The notes under the pieces: generated by a model
Told to the model about the DNA's origin: nothing
Databases searched by the model: none
The model's input: the letters and a program-made list of their open reading frames with translations, nothing else
Shown: one piece after another, positions 16,564 through 26,045 of the stretch
How the letters are laid out: each line of letters starts with the position of its first letter
Position numbering within the stretch: the stretch's first letter is position 1
Assembly: GCA_030603385.1 (NCBI GenBank)
Contig: JAUVXW010000039.1
Location: 1-37,116 of the forward strand
Length of the DNA: 37,116 nucleotides
Reading direction: 5' to 3'
From: Promethearchaeota archaeon
Lineage (GTDB): Archaea > Asgardarchaeota > Lokiarchaeia > Sigyniarchaeales > SOKP01
Made by a program: the position numbers and the translations under genes

Positions 16564-17685
16564 ATGACACAAGTAGAAGAGAGTTATGAACATATTCGTA
16601 AATTATTTAGTTCTGGATTTTCAACACCCTTACCAAAACATGAGCTCACATATAAATTAATCCAAAATATGTATCATGAAGAAGAAGCATCAGTTATTCT
16701 ATCAAGTTTCAAAGAGATTAGGGAGTATCTTACTGTTGACCAGATCAGTGAAAAATCTGGTGTAAAAAACAAGGAAGAATTAAAAAAAATGCTCGATCAT
16801 ATGGTATTTAAAGGTAGCCTTATGAGAGGAAGAGATTCAACATATTATATGTTTTCATATTTACCTGGAATTTTCGAAGCATATTTCACTGCTGTAAGGG
16901 ATACACCGGAGAGACTGAAAGAAGCTGGAAAAGCGCATAGAGGTTTACGTAAAATAAGTTTCGGAGCTGATGGAAATTGGCCGGTTCCGTTGCCGACAAA
17001 ATTTAATAAAGAAAGTGGGTGGAGATTTGTTCCTGCTATGGAACCCGTATCAAGATCAATAGAAATCAATGAAACGCTTGATGTAAAAAATGAAATACTG
17101 CCATACGAGGTTCTTGAGAAGTATTTGTCTGTGTATGAAGTATTTTCAGAGACTCCTTGCAGTTGTAGAGAAACAGCAAAATTAGCAGATGAACCATGTG
17201 AGAGAACGAGTGAAAATTTTTGCATCCAAGCAGGAGATTTTGCTGAAGGTGCTATTAGAAGTGGAACAGGTAAAAAGTTGAGTTATGATGAGGCAATGAA
17301 ACGCTTGAAAGAAGCAGAAAAGAATGGATTAGTCCATTCTACTATGAATAAATTAGACCCTTCGATGTTTATCTGTAATTGTTGTCCATGTTGTTGTATG
17401 GCCTTAGCTCCAGTGGTAAAAGGATTTAAACTCGGTGTAGCAAAATCGAATTTTGATCCTATAATTGATCCTGATTTATGTGTGCTATGCGACACGTGTG
17501 TAGATATTTGTCCAGTGGGGATTATTGAACACATTGACGACTCTGATGGTGAAAAAATCATTTTCAGTCTTGATGGTTGTTTAGGATGCGGTTTATGTGC
17601 TTCAAATTGCCCAGAAGAAGCAATTTCTTTAGAAAAAGTTAGAAATCATATTCCTCCTCAATCAATGGGAAATATATTCTCTTAA
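16564..17685 (+). CDS. iron-sulfur protein with winged helix and C-terminal 2[4Fe-4S] ferredoxin
   Basis: A 373-residue protein. Residues 1-105 look like a winged-helix domain (IREYLTVDQISEKSGVKNKEELKKMLDHMVFKGSL). The middle has a cysteine set CSCRE...CE...FC, followed by ICNCCPCCCMAL near residue 274, which may hold another cluster. The C-terminus is a classic ferredoxin: CVLCDTCVDICPVG and CLGCGLCASNCPEEAI. Proteins of this layout occur in anaerobic archaea and bacteria beside reductases; the exact electron partner is unknown. It is a lone gene with an ATG start and a weak purine-rich stretch (GTAGGAA) just upstream. Confidence 0.75.
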   Translation: MTQVEESYEHIRKLFSSGFSTPLPKHELTYKLIQNMYHEEEASVILSSFKEIREYLTVDQISEKSGVKNKEELKKMLDHMVFKGSLMRGRDSTYYMFSYLPGIFEAYFTAVRDTPERLKEAGKAHRGLRKISFGADGNWPVPLPTKFNKESGWRFVPAMEPVSRSIEINETLDVKNEILPYEVLEKYLSVYEVFSETPCSCRETAKLADEPCERTSENFCIQAGDFAEGAIRSGTGKKLSYDEAMKRLKEAEKNGLVHSTMNKLDPSMFICNCCPCCCMALAPVVKGFKLGVAKSNFDPIIDPDLCVLCDTCVDICPVGIIEHIDDSDGEKIIFSLDGCLGCGLCASNCPEEAISLEKVRNHIPPQSMGNIFS

Positions 17686-17792
17686 ATATTACCACATTTT
17701 TTTATTATATTTATTCTGAAAAAGTATTCCAGTTTTCTATTACTTTTTTCTTTACTTTTGAGTAAAATGATTTAAATTAAATATATATTAAT

Positions 17793-19256
17793 TTATTTAA
17801 TGTTATTAATTGAGGCTTTTAAGACGCTCTCAAATTTATCGCAAATAAAATCAGCATCTTCCTTACTTATTATGATTGGAGGTTTGATTTTTATTAAATT
17901 GTGCATCAAGATTTTTCCAGTTGTGGTGGTATACGGCATACTTGGACCGAATAATATATGTTGTCTCATTCCCTCAGCAAGCATTTCATTCATTAATTCT
18001 GAGTGTGGTGCTCTACTTGTTTGATCTTTAACCATTTCGATACCAATAAATAATCCTGGTCCTCGAATATCTCCGATGACTTTATAGTTTTCTTGAAGCT
18101 CTTTTAATCTTTTTGTTATTTGTTTACCTCGTTCCTCACAATTTTCTCCGTATTTAGCTTTCTCTATAACTTTTATGGATGCCAATCCCGCTGTTAAACT
18201 TATTGGGGTATTGCAAAAGGTTGTGTGATCTTCCGAAGGAGAGAAGCGCTTTCGTATCTTTTTCGATGCAATCATAGCTCCAAGTGGAAATCCGCCACCA
18301 ATAGCCTTCGTAAAGCACATCATATCAGGTGACACATCGAAATTTAATTCCTTTTCGTACCTCTCAGATAGGGTAAAATATTTTCCAGTCCTCCATACTG
18401 CTGTTTGACACTCATCATATATCCTAAAAATTTTTTCTTCATCACAGATCTCTTTCAGTTTCTCCAAATACTCTGGTGGAAATGGTATGTGACCTCCAGG
18501 ACCTTGACAGGGTTCAAGCAACACTGCTGCTAATCTCCTTGAGGTTAATCCCGTTAGATATTTTTTTGTTAATTCAAAACATTCCATATTACATTGGGGA
18601 TCCTTATTACCATACAATCCTTCCTTATAGTTCCACAGGCATCGATAACAATATGGTTGGGGAATTTTTGGAAACACATCGATTCCAAACCCACGGAATC
18701 TGGTAACCGCGTGTATGGGGTGTGAAGCGGTGATCATTGCTAAGCTATTCCCATGATATGCTCCTTGAAATGTTAAGATTTGTTCACCCTCTTTCGAAGC
18801 TATTAATGAGAGTTTTATTGCAGCTTCGATGGCAGCACCCCCACCAGAATTATTCACATGTACTCTTCCATCCTTTAATCTTCCCGGTCCTAATTCCGCT
18901 AGCTTATTAACAAATTTCACCCTAGCTGGGGAGGTTCCACTCGATTTAATATGAGTCAATCTTTTCATTTGTTCTGAAACAGCATAATTAATATCAGGAT
19001 TAGCAAAGCCTAAAGCTAGAACCCAATTTTGCGAAGTACAATCAAGCATTTGAGAAAATTCACCACTTTTAAGATTTTTCACCACAACCCAAGGAGATCC
19101 CGGTTCTTTTGCTTCGATAAATACATTAGATTCATAGTGGACATTTAGGCAGTGATCTTCAAAAAGTAGCAAATCCTCCTCATTTACTTCCGCCGAGATT
19201 TTGGTTAATTCTTCTTTACTTAATATTTTTGGATTAAAATCTGCCATGATCTTCAT
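17793..19256 (-). CDS. class III PLP-dependent aminotransferase
   Basis: A 487-residue fold-type I, class III aminotransferase related to GabT/omega-aminotransferases. Visible are SGGGAAIEAAIKL (residues 137-149, the phosphate-binding region), TFQGAYHGNSLA (162-173), IYDECQTAVWRTGKYF (279-294, with Asp281) and the PLP lysine Lys317 in CFTKAIGGGFPLGAM. PYCYRC (201-206) and CNMEC (222-226) form the cysteine pairs seen in one subgroup of these enzymes. The Trp in place of the usual Gly before RTG is unusual. The start could be ATG at residue 4. The substrate is not predictable. Confidence 0.88.
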   Translation of the reverse strand: MKIMADFNPKILSKEELTKISAEVNEEDLLLFEDHCLNVHYESNVFIEAKEPGSPWVVVKNLKSGEFSQMLDCTSQNWVLALGFANPDINYAVSEQMKRLTHIKSSGTSPARVKFVNKLAELGPGRLKDGRVHVNNSGGGAAIEAAIKLSLIASKEGEQILTFQGAYHGNSLAMITASHPIHAVTRFRGFGIDVFPKIPQPYCYRCLWNYKEGLYGNKDPQCNMECFELTKKYLTGLTSRRLAAVLLEPCQGPGGHIPFPPEYLEKLKEICDEEKIFRIYDECQTAVWRTGKYFTLSERYEKELNFDVSPDMMCFTKAIGGGFPLGAMIASKKIRKRFSPSEDHTTFCNTPISLTAGLASIKVIEKAKYGENCEERGKQITKRLKELQENYKVIGDIRGPGLFIGIEMVKDQTSRAPHSELMNEMLAEGMRQHILFGPSMPYTTTTGKILMHNLIKIKPPIIISKEDADFICDKFESVLKASINNIK

Positions 19257-19395
19257 ACCTTTTAAAACTTCTTATATTAAAGATTACTTTATTCAAAAAT
19301 CTATTCCTTCTTGTTATAAATATTCTTTACTTTTGATTAAAATAATAAAATAACTTTTTTTGGAATAATATATTTGATGTTTTTAAGGTGGTATA

Positions 19396-20835
19396 TTGAA
19401 TCAAATTGACTTTTTCGAGAAATTGTTCTATCCAAAAACTCTCGCATTTATAGGTGCCAATCCAAGAAGAATTTGGCATTTGAATGGTTACATAAACAGA
19501 TTTCCAAAAAATTCTCTATATATCGTTACAAATTACTACGATGAATTAATGGAAAACCATGAAGAATTATTAAAAGGTGTGAATATTTGCACAGACATTT
19601 CAGATATTCCTGATGAAATAGACCACAGTATAATTTCGGTCAGCAGAAATAGACTAATAGAAACAATAAAGAAATGTTTAGAAAAAAATTTTTATACTAT
19701 TCATGTATTCTCCGCAGGAACTGGTGAATTCGACGCAAAAGGATTTGCAATTGAATCAGAATTATATGATCTATTCAAAAACAACGAAAATAGCCGACTT
19801 GTAGGTCCAAACTGCATGGGACTTTACAGTCCAAGGGGAAAATTCACATATACTGAGCGTTTTAGTGAACAAGCAGGTAATTTTGCATTAGTTTCACAAA
19901 GTGGGGATCTTACGAATCGGATTGTTTCTAGTCTAAATGCTAAAGGTGTTTATTTTTCTTTCGCGGCGAGTGTAGGAAACTCAATTTCTCTTAGATCTTC
20001 AGATTTGATAGATTACTATAATAAAGACGAAAATACAGATGTTATATTATCTTATATGGAAGGTTTTTCTCAATTTCGACAATCAGAATTTGAGGGTAAA
20101 ATCTTTTTCGATTCATTAAAGAAGATTAAGAAACCGTTACTTCTATTGAAAGGTGGAATTTCAGAGTTAGGAAAAAGAGCAGCAAGCAGTCATACAGGAT
20201 CATTAGCATCACAAGTTCAAATTTGGAATTCCCTATTCAAGCAAACTAATGCAATTCCAATAGAATCATTAGAAGAACTAATAGATACTGCCGTATTGTT
20301 TAGATTCTGTTCTAAATGTGAGCCAAAACATAACAATATAATCATGATAACTTGGAGTGGGGGATCTTCCGTGCTAGGCGTAGATTCTATTGCCCGTTTG
20401 AATGCGGGAATAGATGTTCCTGCAATTCGAGAACCTACTCATTCTAAAATGAAAGAACTAATCCGAGTAGGCTCGATAACAAATCCCTTGGATCTTCCAG
20501 ATGTTAGAGATGAGAATATCCGATTTGAATTATTCAAACTAGCGATAAGTGAAGATTATATTTCAGGTGCTATTCGACTTAGTACAGGGCCTAAATGGAG
20601 AGGAAGGGATCAAGATGAAGAAGCAGTGAAGAGATTTTATGCAGATTTAATGAGATACAAAGAAACATGCGATAAATTGGGAAAACCCTTCATGTTAACT
20701 ATTCCTAATTCAAACGACGCAGATTTCAGAAAAAAGTTAATTGAATTGGAAATACCTGCTTTCCCAAGTTTTTCAAGGGCAGCTAAAGCTTTTTCGAATT
20801 TGTATCGTTATAAAAATTCTAAACGAAAAACTTAG
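19396..20835 (+). CDS. NDP-forming acyl-CoA synthetase, alpha-subunit-like
   Basis: A 479-residue protein with the three alpha-side domains of ADP-forming acyl-CoA synthetases. There is a CoA-binding Rossmann domain (residues 1-135, ending LVGPNCMGLYSP) and two succinyl-CoA ligase-like domains with LVSQSGDLTNR. The phosphohistidine segment KRAASSHTGSLASQ places the catalytic His at 266. The ATP-grasp beta subunit is not fused and no beta gene is in the window, so it must be encoded elsewhere if the enzyme is active. The first residues FFYPKTLAFIGA-like (FYPKTLAFIGA) are typical. The start is TTG 19396 with AAGGTGG just upstream. Confidence 0.85.
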   Translation: MNQIDFFEKLFYPKTLAFIGANPRRIWHLNGYINRFPKNSLYIVTNYYDELMENHEELLKGVNICTDISDIPDEIDHSIISVSRNRLIETIKKCLEKNFYTIHVFSAGTGEFDAKGFAIESELYDLFKNNENSRLVGPNCMGLYSPRGKFTYTERFSEQAGNFALVSQSGDLTNRIVSSLNAKGVYFSFAASVGNSISLRSSDLIDYYNKDENTDVILSYMEGFSQFRQSEFEGKIFFDSLKKIKKPLLLLKGGISELGKRAASSHTGSLASQVQIWNSLFKQTNAIPIESLEELIDTAVLFRFCSKCEPKHNNIIMITWSGGSSVLGVDSIARLNAGIDVPAIREPTHSKMKELIRVGSITNPLDLPDVRDENIRFELFKLAISEDYISGAIRLSTGPKWRGRDQDEEAVKRFYADLMRYKETCDKLGKPFMLTIPNSNDADFRKKLIELEIPAFPSFSRAAKAFSNLYRYKNSKRKT

Positions 20836-20979
20836 TAAAATAATTAAAATTTGCCTACATTTCACTTAAAAAGATACAACGATTATTATCACTTATTCAT
20901 TCAATTGTTTATGTACTTTATGTTGATTGAAATGTTTGTAATTATGTGAATTATCCGATTCGTTCGGTGATGGTCAGAT

Positions 20980-21891
20980 ATGAGTAAAATAAAGTTTGGA
21001 GTAACGATAAATGCTGCACCGGATATGCTATACAGATCCGATTACAATTCAATTAGAAAAATAGCACAGGAATGTGAAAGATTGGGCTATGACTCTCTTT
21101 GGGTTATGGATCATCTTATATGGGGTGATTATAATGAGGGAAGCGTTTTCGAAGCGTTTGCGCTGCTTTCTGCGTTAGCTGTAGAAACTAAATCAATCAA
21201 GCTCGGACCATTGGTAACATGCAATTCTTTCAGAAGTCCTACACTGACAGCTAAAATTGCATCCACAATTGATATTATCTCTAATGGAAGATTGATTTTT
21301 GGCTACGGTGCCGGTTGGAAGGAGGAAGAATACAAAGCTTATGGATTTCCATTCAGTGATCCCGTAACAAGAGTGAAACAAATGAGGGAAGGAATAACGC
21401 TAATAAAGAAGCTCTGGACTGAAGAAAAAACGACTTTCAAAGGAGATTTCTATGAAGCAAAAGACGCAATCTGCAAGCCTAAACCGGTGCAAAAACCGCA
21501 TCCTCCCATCATGATTGGTGGGGGTGGAGAAAAGTATACCCTAAAGGTCGCAGCCGAAATCGGGAATATCTGGAATGCGTGGGGGCCTAATACAGAAGAA
21601 TATAAAAGAAAGGCGAATATTCTAAAAGAATACTGCGATAAACTCGGAAGAAAAATAGATGATATAGACCTCTCATGGAGTGGTAACATTTTGATTGGAA
21701 AAAATGAAAAAGATTTGAATAAAAAGATTAGCAGGTATGGAAAAGACATTAGTTTTGTGTGTACTTATGACAACTGTACAGAAATATTACAAGACTATAT
21801 TGACGCGGGTTGTAAAGAATTCATTTTTTCCTTATATAGTTTTAATGATGAAAAGGAGACCTTTATGGACGAGATAGCTTCGTCATTTTAG
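20980..21891 (+). CDS. F420-dependent luciferase-like (LLM) oxidoreductase
   Basis: A 303-residue TIM-barrel flavin/F420 enzyme of the LLM class: YDSLWVMDHLIWG, LGPLVTCNSFRSPTLTAKIASTIDIISNGRLIFGYGAGWKEEEY, then PVQKPHPPIMIGGGGEK. These are the conserved coenzyme-binding and barrel segments. F420 use is the usual case in archaea but is not proved here. The N-terminus MSKIKFGVTINA is normal. It may form a loose metabolic group with the acyl-CoA synthetase upstream. Confidence 0.9.
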   Translation: MSKIKFGVTINAAPDMLYRSDYNSIRKIAQECERLGYDSLWVMDHLIWGDYNEGSVFEAFALLSALAVETKSIKLGPLVTCNSFRSPTLTAKIASTIDIISNGRLIFGYGAGWKEEEYKAYGFPFSDPVTRVKQMREGITLIKKLWTEEKTTFKGDFYEAKDAICKPKPVQKPHPPIMIGGGGEKYTLKVAAEIGNIWNAWGPNTEEYKRKANILKEYCDKLGRKIDDIDLSWSGNILIGKNEKDLNKKISRYGKDISFVCTYDNCTEILQDYIDAGCKEFIFSLYSFNDEKETFMDEIASSF

Positions 21892-22010
21892 AAAAAAATA
21901 TAAAATTATTAAAATCTACTTTTAAACGTCAATAAAGCCCTAATTTTTGAATATTTAGTCTATTTTTCAATATGTATTTAAACATATTTTACTATATAGT
22001 ATAATAGAAA

Positions 22011-22253
22011 ATGTCAGATATTATCGAAAGTAATCCGGAAATTCTAGGAGGAAAGCCTATCATTAAGGGAACCAGAATTCCCGTTGCTTTAATCTATGAA
22101 CTAATTGGGTTGAATTATTCAATAAACGAAATTCTTAAAGAATATCCACATTTGGATCGTGATATTATTCTAACTCTCCTTAAGATTGGGAAGGATGCAA
22201 ATGAAAACCTTATGAATGTGGATATTGATGAGATTATAAGTAAAGAGGTTTAA
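22011..22253 (+). CDS. DUF433 antitoxin, orphaned (copy 2)
   Basis: An 80-residue DUF433 protein nearly identical to the gene at 8200-8442. The nucleotide identity continues into the upstream 50 bp (AATATGTATTTAAA and similar) and into the following toxin stub. The family signature ESNPEILGGKPIIKGTRIPV is intact. Its toxin partner is reduced to 15 codons (22257-22304). No boundary repeat is found beside this copy, unlike copy 1. Confidence 0.85.
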   Translation: MSDIIESNPEILGGKPIIKGTRIPVALIYELIGLNYSINEILKEYPHLDRDIILTLLKIGKDANENLMNVDIDEIISKEV

Positions 22254-22256
22254 TTT

Positions 22257-22304
22257 TTGAATTTTCTTCTCGATGAGAATGTACCTTCCGTTGATTGTTA
22301 TTGA
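22257..22304 (+). pseudogene. DUF5615 toxin stub
   Basis: TTG at 22257 opens NFLLDENVPSVDCY and stops. The first eight residues match the DUF5615 N-terminus exactly as in the stubs at 8446 and 13096, but the break is at a different codon. Confidence 0.75.
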
Positions 22305-22407
22305 AAAAGTTACTTCACCTGTTTTATTACTAATGGTATAAGGAAATTATAATTATAAACTAGAATAAAAATTATATAAGTATAAAATCTATTCATATTA
22401 TAGAAAA

Positions 22408-22689
22408 ATGGTAGAGAAAATAACAATTAAACTACCAGCTGACCTTCTTGAGTTAACTGGTCTTAGTTCTAAAAATTTGGAAGAAAAAAGTCTTCTAATA
22501 TGGATATTAGATATTTATGCAGAGGGAAAGATAACGCTTTCCAAAGCGGCTAATCTATTGAATATGAAAGTGGATAAATTTTTATCAGAATTTCATAAAC
22601 GTCATCTTAAACATATTGGCGGGCCTGAATCCGTAGAAGAAGCTCAAAAGGAGTACGATTTAGTTCAGAAATTAACAAATGACGAGTAA
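22408..22689 (+). CDS. UPF0175 antitoxin
   Basis: A 93-residue UPF0175-type protein: a short N-terminal strand ITIKLPADLLELTGL, then ESLL-like KSLLIWILDIYAEGKITLSKAANLLNMKVDKFLSEFHKRH, which contains the family helix-turn-helix (ALYAEGKITLGKAAELLG in relatives). These proteins pair with PIN-like DUF3368 toxins, exactly the gene that follows after five bases. Expected to bind DNA and neutralise the toxin. Confidence 0.88.
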   Translation: MVEKITIKLPADLLELTGLSSKNLEEKSLLIWILDIYAEGKITLSKAANLLNMKVDKFLSEFHKRHLKHIGGPESVEEAQKEYDLVQKLTNDE

Positions 22690-22694
22690 TATGC

Positions 22695-23150
22695 ATGATT
22701 ATCCTCGATAATAGCGTATTAAGCGCATTTAGACGTCTTAAACTCCTTTCTAATTTAAATAAATTAATATCCTCTGCAATAATCTCTAAAGAAGTTTTCA
22801 ATGAATATTCAAAACGGTGGCAGAAGAAAATTCCAAATTGGATCAAAATTAAGCAACCCAGTGATGATATAATATTGGAATCAAGTCCCGTATCATTAAG
22901 TATAGTGGACCTAAGTCTTATAAGATTAGCTTTAGAACATAAAATTCCTATCGCAACAGATGATAAACCCTTACGTCAATTTGCCAAGAATTTAGGTATT
23001 TCAATTGTAGGATCTCTTGGTTTATTAAAATCACTCTATCAAAGTAAGATTATTAAAACAAGAGAAGAATATTTATCGTTTTTAGAATCTCTTCAAGAAG
23101 ATATTTTTATTTCTGACGAGCTCATGAAGTGGGCATTAGAAGAGCCTTGA
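22695..23150 (+). CDS. DUF3368 PIN-like toxin
   Basis: A 151-residue PIN-like protein of the DUF3368 family: IILDNSVLSAF (Asp5), ISKEVFNEY (Glu33), VDLSLIRLAL (Asp72), IATDDKPLRQFAKNLGISIVGSLGLL (Asp89/Asp90), the typical C-terminal segment of this family. It pairs with the UPF0175 gene upstream. The acidic set is complete, so it is probably active. Confidence 0.9.
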   Translation: MIILDNSVLSAFRRLKLLSNLNKLISSAIISKEVFNEYSKRWQKKIPNWIKIKQPSDDIILESSPVSLSIVDLSLIRLALEHKIPIATDDKPLRQFAKNLGISIVGSLGLLKSLYQSKIIKTREEYLSFLESLQEDIFISDELMKWALEEP

Positions 23151-23296
23151 TTTACTATTGGTATTAATTACAATTTAATCAAAAATAATTAGATCTATTA
23201 AAACTTTAATAGAGGTATTAAGCAATTCAGATCAACGATTTGTAAGAATTCAAAATTCTTGTTTTTATTTTAAATACTTAAATTTTTCTTAAATTA

Positions 23297-23914
23297 TCAT
23301 TCCTTAATCTTATATCCTGTTTCTTCCCATGCTTTTCTTATTACCGGATTTTTTTTAAGAAATGAATCAACTACTTCTTTTTTTACATGGTTAAAAGGGC
23401 AAGAGAAATTTAAACAATTGCCACACCTTTTTATAATTAAAAAACTAAAGAAGATGAAAATTTCTATAATTGAAATTATTAAAAAGATAAATTGACCACC
23501 CAGTATTAAAAAAATTAATGGATATCCAACAAGAATAATAAAACCAATCATTAATTGAATTTTTTCAGATGTCTTCATAGGTTCTGGGTGATATTTCCAG
23601 AGTTTAAGACTACCATAATTAGCAATACAATGTAATGTTTTCCCTTCTTCCGCATAGTAAGGACAATGACTACAAAGAATTCTGATTTCCCAAAATTCAA
23701 AGAAAATGAACCAAAAACCAACCCAACCTAATAAAAACCAACCAAAACCAGCCATTATAACGCCAATAAAAGCAGTAATGACAAAAATAATGAATAATCC
23801 TATAAAACTAAACAAATATTTTCTATGGAAATGGCATATTAGTTTGCCTTTTATAAAGCAATCATTACATTCTTCAGTATCTTTCCAGATACAAACATTG
23901 TGGAGATTTTTCAT
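23297..23914 (-). CDS. cysteine-rich polytopic membrane protein
   Basis: A 205-residue protein with two pairs of membrane helices (about 33-75 and 121-165). Cysteine motifs sit outside them: CNDC near the N-terminus, CSHCPYY after the first pair, and CGNCLNFSCPFNHV after the second. The final part (VVDSFLKKNPVIRKAWEETGYKIKE) is soluble. The cysteines suggest metal or cluster binding at the membrane surface. I do not recognise the family by name. It separates two TA pairs and has its own promoter region. Confidence 0.6.
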   Translation of the reverse strand: MKNLHNVCIWKDTEECNDCFIKGKLICHFHRKYLFSFIGLFIIFVITAFIGVIMAGFGWFLLGWVGFWFIFFEFWEIRILCSHCPYYAEEGKTLHCIANYGSLKLWKYHPEPMKTSEKIQLMIGFIILVGYPLIFLILGGQFIFLIISIIEIFIFFSFLIIKRCGNCLNFSCPFNHVKKEVVDSFLKKNPVIRKAWEETGYKIKE

Positions 23915-24028
23915 TGTATTATTATTAAATTAACCTTTTAATATCATATACAAATTTCTACTAGAGTTAAATATTGTTATGAAAAAACCTGGAAGAGTAA
24001 AATATGACCCAAAGAATTATTTGTAAAC

Positions 24029-24466
24029 TTAATTTGAACTTAGATAATTCTTGCAGAATTCTTCTGATGTGCAAATTTTTATAAGGTTCTTTACTCGATT
24101 AAATCTTCCATCATTAGAGATTAAGAATGACACTTTCTCATGTAAAGAAGCTGCGACAATAATGCTATCGGGTAATCTAAGATTTGTTTCACTTCGAATT
24201 TTTGCCGATTGATCAGCTAATCTCCTATCCAAATTAACGATTATGTAATTATCTTGTGAATATAACTTCGAAATATATTCATCTTTCTCTTTAGGTTTAT
24301 TTATATTATAGTAACCTACGCATAGTTCTGCAATTGTAATATTCGAAATAACTCCTTTTAATTGTCCGTCTTCAATCGCATCTAAAATCTTAGAAGAATT
24401 TTCGCAAAATGGCTCTTCTTCTTCTTTAACATTTATAAAGATATTAGTATCAATTGTTATTTTCAT
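24029..24466 (-). CDS. VapC-like PIN toxin
   Basis: A PIN-domain protein of about 145 residues. Site residues, counted from the Met at 24475, are Asp9 (ITIDTNIFINV), Glu50 (ITIAELCVG), Asp103 (LRLPDSIIVAAS) and Asp122 (ISNDGRFNRV), a complete set. ATG 24466 is preferred because it lies immediately before the first strand; ATG 24475 is also in frame and overlaps the antitoxin gene. Its partner is the AbrB-type antitoxin just upstream. Likely ribonuclease. Confidence 0.9.
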   Translation of the reverse strand: MKITIDTNIFINVKEEEEPFCENSSKILDAIEDGQLKGVISNITIAELCVGYYNINKPKEKDEYISKLYSQDNYIIVNLDRRLADQSAKIRSETNLRLPDSIIVAASLHEKVSFLISNDGRFNRVKNLIKICTSEEFCKNYLSSN

Positions 24467-24702
24467 TAATCCCATTCCTCTCTTAATTTCCTCTGAAATT
24501 CAACCCCTTTAACCCCCCAACGAGTATGACTTTTTAAGATCTCTACAAGCCTTCTTTTTTCGGGTTTTTTCAGAATGATCTCATTATCTTTCAAATAAAC
24601 AATAAGCTTATCCCCTTTTAAAATGTTCAATCGCTCTCTAACTTCTTTGGGAATGGTTATTTGCCCTTTTTCACTTACAGTTATTCTTGCTACTATCTCC
24701 AT
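24466..24702 (-). CDS. AbrB/SpoVT-type antitoxin (VapB-like)
   Basis: A 78-residue protein with a swapped-hairpin AbrB DNA-binding domain: ARITVSEKGQITIPKEVRERLNILKGDKLIVYLKDNEIILKK. The C-terminal tail (LVEILKSHTRWGVKGVEFQRKLREEWD) would bind the PIN toxin. It is the first gene of the pair and presumably autoregulates the operon. Confidence 0.92.
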   Translation of the reverse strand: MEIVARITVSEKGQITIPKEVRERLNILKGDKLIVYLKDNEIILKKPEKRRLVEILKSHTRWGVKGVEFQRKLREEWD

Positions 24703-24899
24703 TAATCATCATTTTTTACTTTCCTATTTATAAGTAAGACTTTTCTTACTTTTAAACCTTACTGTGAATGGAAATCTATTAGTACACATTAAATCATTAA
24801 AACATGAAGTTATTTTTTTTTTTAAAAATAAAGCAGGAGAAATTATCAAGAAATAATTTAGTTCCAAGTAGATTAGATGAGAAGAAATTAAGTAATGAT

Positions 24900-26045
24900 T
24901 TATGATTTTTTTTCTAAATTTTTTTTGGTAACGCAATATACTGGTCCTTTTCTCATTACTACTAAGCAAGAATTACAACTTGTGCATTTTGCTGGTGAAA
25001 TATCACCATTTTTCCAACGATTAGGTAAATCAGGTTCATATATTAAAGGACGACACATCGAAATGAAATCTGCTTGCTTGTCATTTAGTATTTTTTCTGC
25101 AGAGAGTGGATTTTTTATACCTCCCACCAGAATCAATTTTGTTTTATTTATTAGCGGTTTTATCATTTTAGCTGTGGATAAAAAATAGTTTTCACCCTCA
25201 GATGATTTAATCATTTTGCAAGGATAAGGATTTTTATGGGCTAATTGACTTTCATAAATCCCTCCACTAGGTTCAATCGCATCATAACCAGTATCGGCAA
25301 GAATCTCTGCTATTTTTGAACTCGTGTCTAATGTAAGGCCTCCAGGTACTGAATCGTGGGTTTGGAGTTTGACTGTTATAGGGAATTTTTTTCCAAGCTC
25401 ATCTCTAGTTTGATTGAAGATTTCTACAAGGATTTTAGCCATATTTTCAATGCTTCCCCCAAATTCATCCCTACGTTTGTTTGTATAAGGTGAAACGAAA
25501 TTACTTAGAAGATACCCATGAGTTGCATGGAGTTGGACCATATCATATCCGCATTCATAAGCTCGAATAGCCGTTTCTTTAAATCTTTTAATTAATTCAT
25601 AAATCTCTTCAACACTTAATTCTTTTGGTGTTAAACCTGTCGTTTTTTCTGGAATCGGAGAAGGTGCGACAGGAGGAAATCTTGGATGCTCACCCTGCCG
25701 TCCCATATGAACAATTTGTATAGCTAACTTAACATCTGGTTGATCATGAACTATTTTAACTAATTTTTTGTGTCCTGAAATATAGGAGTCATTATCTAAT
25801 CGAAGTTGATATGGGCTTCCTGTCGCACTCGGATCTATTCCGGTAAATCCAGTGATAATTAATCCTGTTCCACCACGTGCTAATTCATCATAAAAGTCAA
25901 TTATTTTTTGACCAACATATCCATATTTTTCAGCTCTATGCTCAAAAGTAGCCGACCTGACAATTCTATTCTTAATTTCTACATTTCCAATTTTTTCCGG
26001 GCTGAATAGTGTTTTTAATTCCTTCATTATCTTTACCAATTTCAT
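24900..26045 (-). CDS. old-yellow-enzyme family NADH:flavin oxidoreductase
   Basis: A 381-residue TIM-barrel FMN enzyme: LFSPEKIGNVEIKNRIVRSAT at the N-terminus, VHMGRQGEHP, MVQLHATHGYLLSNFVSPYTNKRRDEFGGSIENM with the His/Tyr-bearing active-site loop, and the phosphate-binding IKNPLSAEKIL. The C-terminus has CTSCNSC and a later Cys in GPVYC, resembling the [4Fe-4S] site of the 2,4-dienoyl-CoA reductase branch. The second half of those enzymes (the NAD(P)H-binding part) is missing, so this is a single-domain form. The Met at residue 7 (MKELKTLF) is a plausible alternative start. Confidence 0.9.
   Translation of the reverse strand: MKLVKIMKELKTLFSPEKIGNVEIKNRIVRSATFEHRAEKYGYVGQKIIDFYDELARGGTGLIITGFTGIDPSATGSPYQLRLDNDSYISGHKKLVKIVHDQPDVKLAIQIVHMGRQGEHPRFPPVAPSPIPEKTTGLTPKELSVEEIYELIKRFKETAIRAYECGYDMVQLHATHGYLLSNFVSPYTNKRRDEFGGSIENMAKILVEIFNQTRDELGKKFPITVKLQTHDSVPGGLTLDTSSKIAEILADTGYDAIEPSGGIYESQLAHKNPYPCKMIKSSEGENYFLSTAKMIKPLINKTKLILVGGIKNPLSAEKILNDKQADFISMCRPLIYEPDLPNRWKNGDISPAKCTSCNSCLVVMRKGPVYCVTKKNLEKKS

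Noticed and set aside
16845..17561. Minus-strand open frames in the ferredoxin gene
   Set aside because: They are antisense to a gene with clear cysteine clusters and are serine-rich in the manner of antisense translation.
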